Origin: Pseudomonas asgharzadehiana
Lineage (GTDB): Bacteria; Pseudomonadota; Gammaproteobacteria; Pseudomonadales; Pseudomonadaceae
Direction of reading: 5' to 3'
Assembly (NCBI RefSeq): GCF_019139815.1
Contig: NZ_CP077079.1
Coordinates: 868,001 to 932,000 of the forward strand
DNA: 64,000 bases
A program made the position numbers and the translations under genes. Positions 58,487 through 64,000 of the stretch are shown here, piece by piece. The notes under the pieces were generated by a model. That model had not been told where the DNA came from, did no database searches, and was given only the letters and a program-made list of their open reading frames with translations. Within the stretch, counting starts at the first letter, position 1. Every line of letters begins with the position of its first letter.

Positions 58487-58517
58487 AGGATCAACCTTGA
58501 CCTGTGGGGAAGGTCAA
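58487..58517 (-). promoter_or_regulatory. CueR-type promoter/operator of copA
   Basis: On the minus strand TTGACC (58517-58512) and GATCCT (58492-58487) are exactly 19 bases apart, the long spacer typical of MerR-family promoters. The spacer dyad is ACCTTCC-N7-TCAAGGT, an imperfect match to the CueR box. The TTGACCTTCCCC start equals that of the E. coli copA promoter as I recall it. It abuts the stop of the upstream small gene. Confidence 0.8.
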
Positions 58518-58522
58518 GCGCC

Positions 58523-58903
58523 TTAGTAGTCCAATTTGGCGCCTTTGAGGTACATGCCGTCCGGGCCTTGGGCGATACGCAACTTGCGCACGTCACCGGC
58601 CTTGAGCGTGATGTTTTGCGCAGGCGGAGCGAGCAGACCGGGCAAGCAGCCTGCTGCCTGGCCCGGCAACAGTTTGAGGCGCAGCGATACCGTTCCGGGC
58701 GCCAGGTTGAACGAGGTGGCCTGTTCCTGGAACAGCCGACCGGCGAGCTGGTCATTGAGATACAGGCCGATCTCACAATTGGTCGACACCTCCAGGCGCT
58801 CCCGGGAAATGATCAGCACTGCATAGTCTTCAGCGGCGCTGGCCAAGGGCGCAGCGGCAGACAAGCTCATCAGGCCGACAAGGCCAAAATACGACCAGCG
58901 CAT
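58523..58903 (-). CDS. Small exported protein of unknown function near copper genes
   Basis: Protein of 126 residues with a signal peptide (cleavage near LASAAEDY). The mature part has IGLYLNDQLAGRLFQEQATS and TVSLRLKLLPGQAAGCLPGL, a beta-rich, uncharacterised fold with two Cys (in TNCEIG and AGCLPG) that could pair in the periplasm. I do not recognise the family. It lies between the copA promoter and the copZ promoter, transcribed toward copA. No Met/His cluster is present, so a direct copper role is doubtful. Coding support: signal peptide and normal codon use. Confidence 0.7.
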   Translation of the reverse strand: MRWSYFGLVGLMSLSAAAPLASAAEDYAVLIISRERLEVSTNCEIGLYLNDQLAGRLFQEQATSFNLAPGTVSLRLKLLPGQAAGCLPGLLAPPAQNITLKAGDVRKLRIAQGPDGMYLKGAKLDY

Positions 58904-58990
58904 GGCGAATGCTCCGTGGGTTGAATCAACGATGCGTCAAGCTTGGCCGACCGTGCCGCCGAATACCAGCCCGGCCGATATTTTCAAAAC

Positions 58991-59021
58991 TTGACCTTGC
59001 CATCGTGGCAAGGTCGAGACT
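58991..59021 (+). promoter_or_regulatory. CueR-type promoter/operator of copZ
   Basis: TTGACC (58991-58996) and GAGACT (59016-59021) are 19 bases apart. Between them lies a perfect dyad, ACCTTGCC-N5-GGCAAGGT (58995-59015), closer to the ideal CueR box than the copA site. The copZ ATG follows 30 bases downstream. Confidence 0.85.
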
Positions 59022-59050
59022 GGCGTCAACCTCATCAAAGGAGTCATGTC

Positions 59051-59248
59051 ATGCAAGTATTCAGCGTTGAAGGAATGACCTGCGGCCATTGCGTCAAAGC
59101 GGTGACCCAGGCGGTGCAGAGCCAGGACCCGGCGGCCAGTGTGAAGGTGGATCTGGCTGCCGGGGAAGTGGGCGTGGAAAGCCGTTTGTCTGCCGACGAG
59201 GTGATCAACCTCATTAAAGAAGAAGGCTATAAAGCCACGCTCGCCTGA
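59051..59248 (+). CDS. copZ: Copper chaperone CopZ
   Basis: Cytoplasmic HMA-domain copper carrier of 65 residues. The metal motif is GMTCGHC (8-14), preceded by MQVFSVE and followed by a typical ferredoxin-like HMA fold ending IKEEGYKATLA. It carries Cu(I) to CopA and can pass copper to CueR. AAGGAG lies 7 bases before the ATG at 59051; the frame extends further upstream through the promoter and must start here. A CueR-type promoter lies directly upstream, so it is a separate CueR target from copA. Confidence 0.95.
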   Translation: MQVFSVEGMTCGHCVKAVTQAVQSQDPAASVKVDLAAGEVGVESRLSADEVINLIKEEGYKATLA

Positions 59249-59280
59249 TTTTAATAGTTAGCGAGCTATCGTTATGTTCA

Positions 59281-59331
59281 AGGCACCCAGGCCCGGCTAG
59301 ACTGTCGGGCTGCCGACTCACTTGGGTGCCT
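59281..59331. repeat. Inverted repeat in front of the MFS gene
   Basis: AGGCACCCA (59281-59289) and TGGGTGCCT (59323-59331) are a 9-base perfect inverted repeat with a 33-base interval. The right arm ends one base before the ATG of the MFS gene, so the stem would cover the ribosome site. No regulator is assigned. Confidence 0.55.
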
Positions 59332-59332
59332 G

Positions 59333-60526
59333 ATGAACCTTCGCATAATTCTGATCCTGGGGGCCTTGAGCGCCTTTGCCCCGCTGGCGATCGACTTTTA
59401 CCTGCCGGGCTTTCCGGCAATGGCCACGGCGTTCGCCACCGATGAAAAACACATCCAGTTGACCCTGGCGGTGTATTTCGCAGGGTTGGCCATCGGCCAA
59501 TTGATCTACGGCCCGCTGGCGGATCGCTTTGGCCGGCGCGGGCCGCTGCTTAGCGGCGTGACCTTATTTACCCTGGCGTCTTTCGCCTGTGCCTACGCAC
59601 CTTCCCTCGACTGGCTGATCGGCGCCCGCTTCGTGCAGGCCCTGGGCGGTTGCGCGGGCATGGTGATTTCCCGCGCGGTGGTCAGCGACAAATGTGATGC
59701 GGTGGGCTCGGCCAAGGTGTTTTCCCAATTGATGCTGGTAACCGGCCTGGCGCCGATCCTTGCGCCGCTGGCCGGCGGCTTGATGGTTGGGGTGTGGGGC
59801 TGGCAGTCGATTTTCCTGGCGTTGTCGATCTTCAGCGTAATGGCCGCCGTCGCCGTTGCATTCGGCCTGCCGGAAACTTTCCCGGCCCATCAGCCGCGCC
59901 AGCCGCTATCCGGATCGTTGCGCCGCTACTTCGGGCTGCTGTCGGACCGGGTTTACCTCGGTTATGCGCTTACCGGCGCGCTGTCGATTGCCGGCATGTT
60001 TGCCTATATCGCCGGTTCACCGTTCGTGTTTATCAAGCTTTATGGCGTGCCCGCCGAGCATTACGGCTGGGTGTTCGGTTCCAACGCTGCCGGTTTTATA
60101 TTGGTGGCGCAGCTCAACGCGCGCCTGCTGGCCAAGCGTGGCCCGGCGTTTTTGCTGTCGCGCACGGTGTGGCTCTACGCGTTGGCAGGCATGACGCTGC
60201 TGGGCATTTCGGCGTTGCACACTGATGCACTGTGGCCATTGCTGGTGCCGCTGTTTATCTGCATCGCCAGCCTGGGCTGCATTTTGCCCAACACCTCGGC
60301 CTGCGCCATGAGCGGGCAGGGCGCCCGTGCCGGTAGCGCCTCGGCGTTGCTGGGCTGCATCCAGTTCGGCGTGGCGGCGGGGGCCGCGTCATTGGTGGGG
60401 ATGTTGCACGATGGCACGGCTATGCCAATGGCGATGGTCATCAGCTTGTGCGGTGTATTGGCCGTGGCGGTAGCCGTGTCGACCCAGCGCCTGCAGCGGG
60501 CCAGGGCCTTGCAGGCGCAGGCCTGA
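59333..60526 (+). CDS. MFS transporter, Bcr/CflA drug-resistance family
   Basis: Inner-membrane exporter of 397 residues with 12 predicted helices. The N-terminal IILILGALSAFAPLAIDFYL, then PGFPAMA, is the Bcr/CflA start. GQLIYGPLADRFGRRGPLL is MFS motif A, and RFVQALGGCAGMVISRAVVS is the family's motif C-like stretch with conserved Arg. Relatives export bicyclomycin, chloramphenicol, cysteine or siderophores; the substrate here is unknown. No strong ribosome site is seen before the ATG, which overlaps an inverted repeat. Confidence 0.93.
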   Translation: MNLRIILILGALSAFAPLAIDFYLPGFPAMATAFATDEKHIQLTLAVYFAGLAIGQLIYGPLADRFGRRGPLLSGVTLFTLASFACAYAPSLDWLIGARFVQALGGCAGMVISRAVVSDKCDAVGSAKVFSQLMLVTGLAPILAPLAGGLMVGVWGWQSIFLALSIFSVMAAVAVAFGLPETFPAHQPRQPLSGSLRRYFGLLSDRVYLGYALTGALSIAGMFAYIAGSPFVFIKLYGVPAEHYGWVFGSNAAGFILVAQLNARLLAKRGPAFLLSRTVWLYALAGMTLLGISALHTDALWPLLVPLFICIASLGCILPNTSACAMSGQGARAGSASALLGCIQFGVAAGAASLVGMLHDGTAMPMAMVISLCGVLAVAVAVSTQRLQRARALQAQA

Positions 60527-60533
60527 AGGACGC

Positions 60534-60707
60534 TCAGCCGGCGGCGGATTGTGGCTGGCTGAGCGGGAAACGATGGGGCGCCTGGATGCGCGCCTGCAGG
60601 GTATCGGCAAAGGCGCGAGCCTCGGCTTCGGTGTGGAAAACAATGGCTTTCTGGTCCAGACGGACCTCCCATTGGGATTTTGCTAACGCTTTTATCAGGA
60701 TCTTCAT
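60534..60707 (-). CDS. Small protein of 57 residues
   Basis: Short protein starting MKILIKALAKSQWEVRLDQK with a central AIVFHTEAEARAFADTLQAR. The pattern (a residue-poor start, then 'F-x-T-x-EAxAFAxxL') resembles DUF2188-like small proteins, but I cannot assign a function. GAGGAAG lies 8 bases before the ATG at 60707, which supports translation. It converges with the MFS gene, with 7 bases between their stops, and has the alcohol-dehydrogenase gene upstream. Confidence 0.65.
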   Translation of the reverse strand: MKILIKALAKSQWEVRLDQKAIVFHTEAEARAFADTLQARIQAPHRFPLSQPQSAAG

Positions 60708-60803
60708 TGCTGACTTCCTCACGTAAAAGAATCGTGGCAAAGGCGGCCAATATAAACCTGAATACGCTCACAAATATGACAAGGATCAAGTCTCTGACTA
60801 GCG

Positions 60804-60839
60804 GTGTCGTCCCTTACTCACGCGAATAACGGACGACAC
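60804..60839. repeat. Inverted repeat between the small gene and the alcohol-dehydrogenase gene
   Basis: GTGTCGTCC (60804-60812) and GGACGACAC (60831-60839) form a 9-base perfect stem with an 18-base loop. Flanking CTGAC and GTCAG extend it imperfectly. It lies 15 bases after the alcohol-dehydrogenase stop (minus strand) and could be a terminator without a T-run, or an operator for the small gene. Confidence 0.5.
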
Positions 60840-60854
60840 TGACCGACGTTACTG

Positions 60855-61868
60855 TCAGAAGCCTTCCAGCACGATCTTGCCCTTGGCCTTGCCGCTTTCC
60901 AGCAGCGCATGGGCACGGCGCAGGTTGGCGGCATTGATCACGCCAAAGTGTTCACCCAGCGTAGTTTTCAAGGTGCCGGCGTCGATCAGTTCGGCCACGC
61001 GGTTGAGCAGGTTGTGCTGCTCGATCATGTCCGGTGTTTCGAACATCGACCGGGTGTACATGAACTCCCAATGCAGCGACAGGCTCTTGCGCTTGAGTTT
61101 GCTCACATCCAGCGCCTTGGGGTCGTCGATCAGGGCCAGCTTGCCTTGGGGCCGCAGCGCTTCTACCAGTTGGTCCAGGTGGTGGTCGGTCTGGGTCAAG
61201 CTCGCGACGTGGGTCACTTGCGCGTGGCCGGCCTGCTTCAGTGCTTCGCTCAGCGGTTGGCTGTGGTCGATCACCAGATCGGCGCCGAGTGCCTTGGCCC
61301 ATGCCTGGGTTTGCGGCCGCGAGGCGGTACCGATGACTTTTAGCGCAGTGAGCTGGCTGGCCAATTGAGTCAGGATCGACCCCACACCACCGGCGGCGCC
61401 GACGATCAGCAGGCTCTGGCCTTCATCCTGTTTACCCTCACGCACTTGCAGGCGTTCGAACAGCAGTTCCCACGCCGTGATGGCGGTCAACGGCAGCGCA
61501 GCGGCCTCGGCAAAGCCCAGCGTCTTGGGCATATGGCCGACGATACGTTCGTCCACGGTGTGCAGTTCGCTGTTGCCGCCCGGGCATACCAGGGAGCCGG
61601 CGTAGAACACCTTGTCGCCGGCCTTGAACAGGGTCACTTCGCTGCCGATGGCCTTGACCACACCGGCCACGTCCCAGCCCAACACCTTGGCGGCGCCGTT
61701 TTCCGGGGCGACGTTCTGGCGCACCTTGGTGTCCACCGGGTTGACCGAGATGGCTTTGACTTCTACCAGCAGGTCGCGAGGGCCGGCGACCGGTTCCGGC
61801 AGGTCGATGTCCTGCAGGGAATTTTCGTCGTTGATGGGCAGTGATGCGTAGTAGGCAATGGCTTTCAT
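60855..61868 (-). CDS. Zinc-type alcohol dehydrogenase-like / quinone oxidoreductase
   Basis: Medium-chain reductase of 337 residues. The N-terminal half has GPRDLLVEVKAISVNPVDTK and the later VLGWDVAGVVKAIGSEVTLF; the NAD(P)H-binding motif is LLIVGAAGGVGSILTQLASQ. The catalytic-zinc ligands of true alcohol dehydrogenases are not visible, so it is probably a zinc-independent quinone oxidoreductase of the 'ZADH' family. The ATG at 61868 (MKAIAYYASLPIND) was chosen. Together with the downstream-of-start ABM gene it forms a two-gene unit opposite a LysR regulator. Confidence 0.88.
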   Translation of the reverse strand: MKAIAYYASLPINDENSLQDIDLPEPVAGPRDLLVEVKAISVNPVDTKVRQNVAPENGAAKVLGWDVAGVVKAIGSEVTLFKAGDKVFYAGSLVCPGGNSELHTVDERIVGHMPKTLGFAEAAALPLTAITAWELLFERLQVREGKQDEGQSLLIVGAAGGVGSILTQLASQLTALKVIGTASRPQTQAWAKALGADLVIDHSQPLSEALKQAGHAQVTHVASLTQTDHHLDQLVEALRPQGKLALIDDPKALDVSKLKRKSLSLHWEFMYTRSMFETPDMIEQHNLLNRVAELIDAGTLKTTLGEHFGVINAANLRRAHALLESGKAKGKIVLEGF

Positions 61869-61893
61869 GGGGGCTCCGGAAAAAGGGCGGTGA

Positions 61894-62187
61894 TCAGGCA
61901 AGAAATTTCAGGCGCTTAAGCTCGAAGTGTTCGAGTACGTCAGCGGCCTTGGCGCGAAACTCCTGGATATGCGCGCTTTGGTCGTGGTCTGCCAGCGCGG
62001 CGTCGTTGCTCCAGCGTTCGAGCATGTAGAAGGTCTCGGGGTGTTGCAGGTCTTGGTGCAGGTCGTACTGCTCGCAGCCGGCTTCGCGGCGGGTCGGCTC
62101 CAGCAGGCCACGCAGCAGGGGTTCCAAGGTGGCCTGTTGGCCGGGCTTGGCGATCAGGGTGGCGATAACGTTAAAGGCAGCAGACAT
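61894..62187 (-). CDS. Putative quinol monooxygenase (ABM domain)
   Basis: Small enzyme of 97 residues with the antibiotic-biosynthesis-monooxygenase fold: FNVIATLIAKPGQQATLEPL, EAGCEQYDLHQDLQHPETFY and MLERWSNDAALADHDQSAHI. The family includes YgiN-like quinol oxidases working beside quinone reductases. It precedes the quinone oxidoreductase gene by 25 bases, which fits a joint quinone or aromatic detoxification job. The ATG at 62187 has TGGAG 6 bases upstream; a TTG at 62193 lies within that spacer and is less likely. Confidence 0.87.
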   Translation of the reverse strand: MSAAFNVIATLIAKPGQQATLEPLLRGLLEPTRREAGCEQYDLHQDLQHPETFYMLERWSNDAALADHDQSAHIQEFRAKAADVLEHFELKRLKFLA

Positions 62188-62259
62188 ATTCAACTCCAGG
62201 CACGTGAAGAACGGGATGAACAGATCATTGGCTATTTCCCCGCACGAAAAAAGCGGCTA

Positions 62260-62275
62260 AAACAGCACGCTGTTT
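62260..62275. promoter_or_regulatory. Candidate LysR-type operator
   Basis: AAACAGCACGCTGTTT is an interrupted dyad (AAACAG-N4-CTGTTT) in the 116-base divergent region between the LysR gene and the ABM/oxidoreductase operon. LysR proteins usually bind a T-N11-A dyad at such a place. Assignment is by position and symmetry only. Confidence 0.45.
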
Positions 62276-62303
62276 CAACCAAATTTTGATAATGGGGCGC
62301 AAA

Positions 62304-63233
62304 ATGCTGCGTTTTGATGATTTGCAGCTGTTTGTGCGCGCGGCGGACCTGGGCAGTTTGTCGGCGGCGGCTCGAGTGATGGACCTGTCACCCGCTGTAG
62401 CCAGCGCAGCGCTTAAACGCATCGAGCAGCAACTGGGCGCGCGCTTGCTGGCACGCTCCACTCGCAGCCTGCGGCTGACTGCCGAAGGTGAAGGCTTTTT
62501 GGAATATGCCCGCGCGGCCTTGAGCTCACTGGACGAAGGGCGGCGCCTATTGGCCAGCGGCCAGGACCATGTCAGTGGTGTGTTGCAACTGTCGGCGCCC
62601 TCGGATTTTGGTCGCAACCAGCTGTTGCCATGGCTGGATGAATTCCAGCGTGAACACCCCCAGCTCGCCGTGCGTCTGCTGCTGGGCGATCGGATTGCCG
62701 ACCTGTTCCGCCAACCGGTGGACATCGCCCTGCGCTACGGTGAGCCCGAAGATTCGAGCCTGATCGCATTGCCGGTGGCGCCGACCAATATTCGCGTGCT
62801 GTGTGCCGCCCCCGGTTACCTGGCGCGCCACGGCGAGCCCCGGCACCTGGAGCAACTGGCCCAGCATAATTGCCTGCTTTACATGCTGGGCAGCCGGGTG
62901 CATGACCACTGGACATTCCACGACGGCAAGCGCGAAGTCAGCCTGACGGTGTCCGGAGACCGATTCAGCGATGATGCCGATGTCGTCCGGCGCTGGGCTG
63001 TGGCGGGAGTGGGCATTGCCTATAAATCCTGGCTGGATGTGAGCAGCGACGTGCTGGCCGGGCGCTTGCGCCTGATCCTGCCGGAGCTGCGTGGCGAGCC
63101 TACGCCGCTCAATCTGCTGTGCGCCCACCGTGCCCAGCTGAGCAAACCCATCAACCTGCTGCGCGAAATGCTCGCGGCGCGCTGTGCGACATTGACGGCG
63201 CAGTTGCCGTCCCGAGCGGGCGTTGGGCAATAA
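62304..63233 (+). CDS. LysR-family transcriptional regulator
   Basis: Regulator of 309 residues. The winged HTH (about 4-62) has FVRAADLGSLSAAARVMDLS and RIEQQLGARLLARSTRSLRL. The effector domain follows with VLQLSAPSDFGRNQLLPWLD and VDIALRYGEPEDSSLIALPV, the usual layout of the 'CrgA-like' branch. It probably controls the divergent ABM/quinone oxidoreductase pair in response to a quinone or electrophile, an inference from position. The ATG at 62304 (MLRFDDLQLFVRA) has GGGG 7 bases upstream; ATG 62292 and TTG 62286 are less likely. Confidence 0.92.
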   Translation: MLRFDDLQLFVRAADLGSLSAAARVMDLSPAVASAALKRIEQQLGARLLARSTRSLRLTAEGEGFLEYARAALSSLDEGRRLLASGQDHVSGVLQLSAPSDFGRNQLLPWLDEFQREHPQLAVRLLLGDRIADLFRQPVDIALRYGEPEDSSLIALPVAPTNIRVLCAAPGYLARHGEPRHLEQLAQHNCLLYMLGSRVHDHWTFHDGKREVSLTVSGDRFSDDADVVRRWAVAGVGIAYKSWLDVSSDVLAGRLRLILPELRGEPTPLNLLCAHRAQLSKPINLLREMLAARCATLTAQLPSRAGVGQ

Positions 63234-63367
63234 CCTCCACCATCAGCGGAAATTTCGCTCAAGCCCTGTCCCTATTCCCGGTGTCAGACGCCACGGAACT
63301 GGGGCTTGGCGCACCTATACTTTGGCGCCAACTGCGGTACAAAAATAATTCGACAGGGAGTTAATAG

Positions 63368-64000
63368 ATGGAAGAGGCACCTTGCATCAGTCAGATCGCC
63401 AGCTTGCTCGCCGAGCCCAAACGCACCGCCATGCTCTGGTCCTTGATGGACGGCTCGGCCAAGTCATCGCAGGAACTGGCGACAGTGGCCGGGTTGTCGG
63501 CGGCCTCGGCCAATGCGCATCTGGCACGGTTGACGGGTAGCGGCTTGCTGCGTGTCGAGGCGCGACGTGGCAAACGGCTGTTTCGCGTGGCGGCCGCCGA
63601 TGTTTGCGCTGCCATCGACGCCTTGGCCAGTACCACCCTGGCCAGTGCCGCACGCAGCGCGCCGGATGCTTCACCCGCGGTGCTGCTGGCGCCGCCCTCG
63701 TTGAGACGGGCGCGACTGTGCCATGGCCACCTCGGTGGCGAAATGGCGGCGGGGCTGTATGAACGGATGATGGCGGCGGGGTGGCTCGAACGTCATGAGC
63801 ATCGTACCGACGTCACGGTCAAAGGCGCGCATTGCCTGGCGCAGCTGGGCATTTTTACCCAGGCACTGGTATCGCCGCTGGTGTGCGACTGTTTCGACTG
63901 GAGCCAGCAGCAACCGCACTTGGGCGGTGCGCTGGGCGCGGGGTTAATGCAATTGTTCCTGCAGTCGAACTGGATCAGCCTGGTCAACGAGTCCCAGGCC
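63368..64000 (+). CDS. ArsR-family HTH transcriptional regulator (3' end missing)
   Basis: The gene runs off the right edge; 211 codons are seen. The N-terminal winged HTH (about 1-90) has CISQIASLLAEPKRTAMLWS and ELATVAGLSAASANAHLARL, typical of ArsR-like repressors. The region after about residue 110 (RLCHGHLGGEMAAGLYERMM, later LVCDCFDWSQQQPHLGGALG) resembles the longer ArsR proteins of Pseudomonas that carry an extra C-terminal domain with Cys and His. The metal or ligand is not known. GGGAG lies 8 bases before the ATG. Monocistronic at its start; what follows is outside the window. Confidence 0.88.
   Translation, partial: MEEAPCISQIASLLAEPKRTAMLWSLMDGSAKSSQELATVAGLSAASANAHLARLTGSGLLRVEARRGKRLFRVAAADVCAAIDALASTTLASAARSAPDASPAVLLAPPSLRRARLCHGHLGGEMAAGLYERMMAAGWLERHEHRTDVTVKGAHCLAQLGIFTQALVSPLVCDCFDWSQQQPHLGGALGAGLMQLFLQSNWISLVNESQA

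Overview
The window is a stretch of high-GC chromosome from a Pseudomonas, most probably of the P. fluorescens group. The run retS-purD-purH-fis-dusB-DUF3426-prmA-accC-accB-aroQ, then a ctpL-like receptor gene, gcbA, a DUF2333 gene, a NUDIX gene, a yciH-like gene and speA matches, from memory, the order around PA4839-PA4862 of P. aeruginosa. The many short inverted repeats ending in TGTGGGAGGGGGCTTGC / GCAAGCCCCCTCCCACA are typical of fluorescens-group intergenic REP elements. I saw no rRNA, tRNA, prophage, insertion sequence or CRISPR array.

Layout. (1) 1-4.2 kb: the urea ABC transporter genes urtABCD (minus strand, urtD cut by the edge), behind a sigma-54 type promoter and NtrC-like half-site pairs, so probably nitrogen regulated. 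(2) 4.2-9.2 kb: a minus-strand copper-acquisition cluster: two DUF2946 proteins, a PCu(A)C periplasmic copper chaperone, an OprC-type TonB-dependent copper receptor and a PepSY-TM membrane protein with a Met/His-rich loop. (3) 9.3-9.9 kb: a HigB/RelE-type toxin with its HTH antitoxin. (4) 10.3-16.6 kb: aerobic cobalamin genes cobK-cobL facing away from cobG-cobH-cobI-cobJ, the last with a CbiG-like N-terminal half. (5) 16.8-18.2 kb: an unrecognised gene and a MarC-family gene that converge with overlapping stop codons. (6) 18.3-30.5 kb, minus strand: the hybrid sensor RetS, late purine synthesis (purH, purD), the nucleoid protein Fis with dusB, a DUF3426 protein, the L11 methylase gene prmA, and acetyl-CoA carboxylase subunits with 3-dehydroquinase (aroQ-accB-accC). 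(7) 30.8-34.5 kb: a chemoreceptor and the diguanylate cyclase GcbA. (8) 34.8-39 kb, plus strand: DUF2333, NUDIX, a YciH/SUI1-like protein and arginine decarboxylase SpeA. (9) 39-48.4 kb: a MATE exporter, then a bacterial alpha-2-macroglobulin and penicillin-binding protein 1C, separated by an opposite-strand small membrane protein. (10) 48.5-51 kb: a MazG-like protein, the tRNA methyltransferase CmoM, two tandem DUF4136 lipoproteins and a probable decayed lipoprotein gene. (11) 51-55.7 kb: a MaoC-like hydratase and a FabG4-like reductase divergent from a FadI-like thiolase, then a RIO-type kinase. (12) 55.9-59.2 kb: the copper efflux locus copA-cueR and copZ, each transcription unit with a CueR-type operator/promoter. 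(13) 59.3-64 kb: an MFS exporter, a small protein, a zinc-type alcohol dehydrogenase with an ABM-domain monooxygenase divergent from a LysR regulator, and an ArsR-type regulator cut by the right edge.

Two themes stand out. Copper import (5-9 kb) and copper export (56-59 kb) lie in the same 64 kb, and CueR-like sites are visible only at the export locus. Biofilm/lifestyle control is represented by RetS and GcbA. Nothing in the window is clearly an undescribed system. The best candidates for new biology are the PepSY-TM/OprC/PCuAC/DUF2946 copper-import set, the orphan 258-residue gene at 16.8 kb, and the small secreted protein set between the two CueR-controlled promoters.
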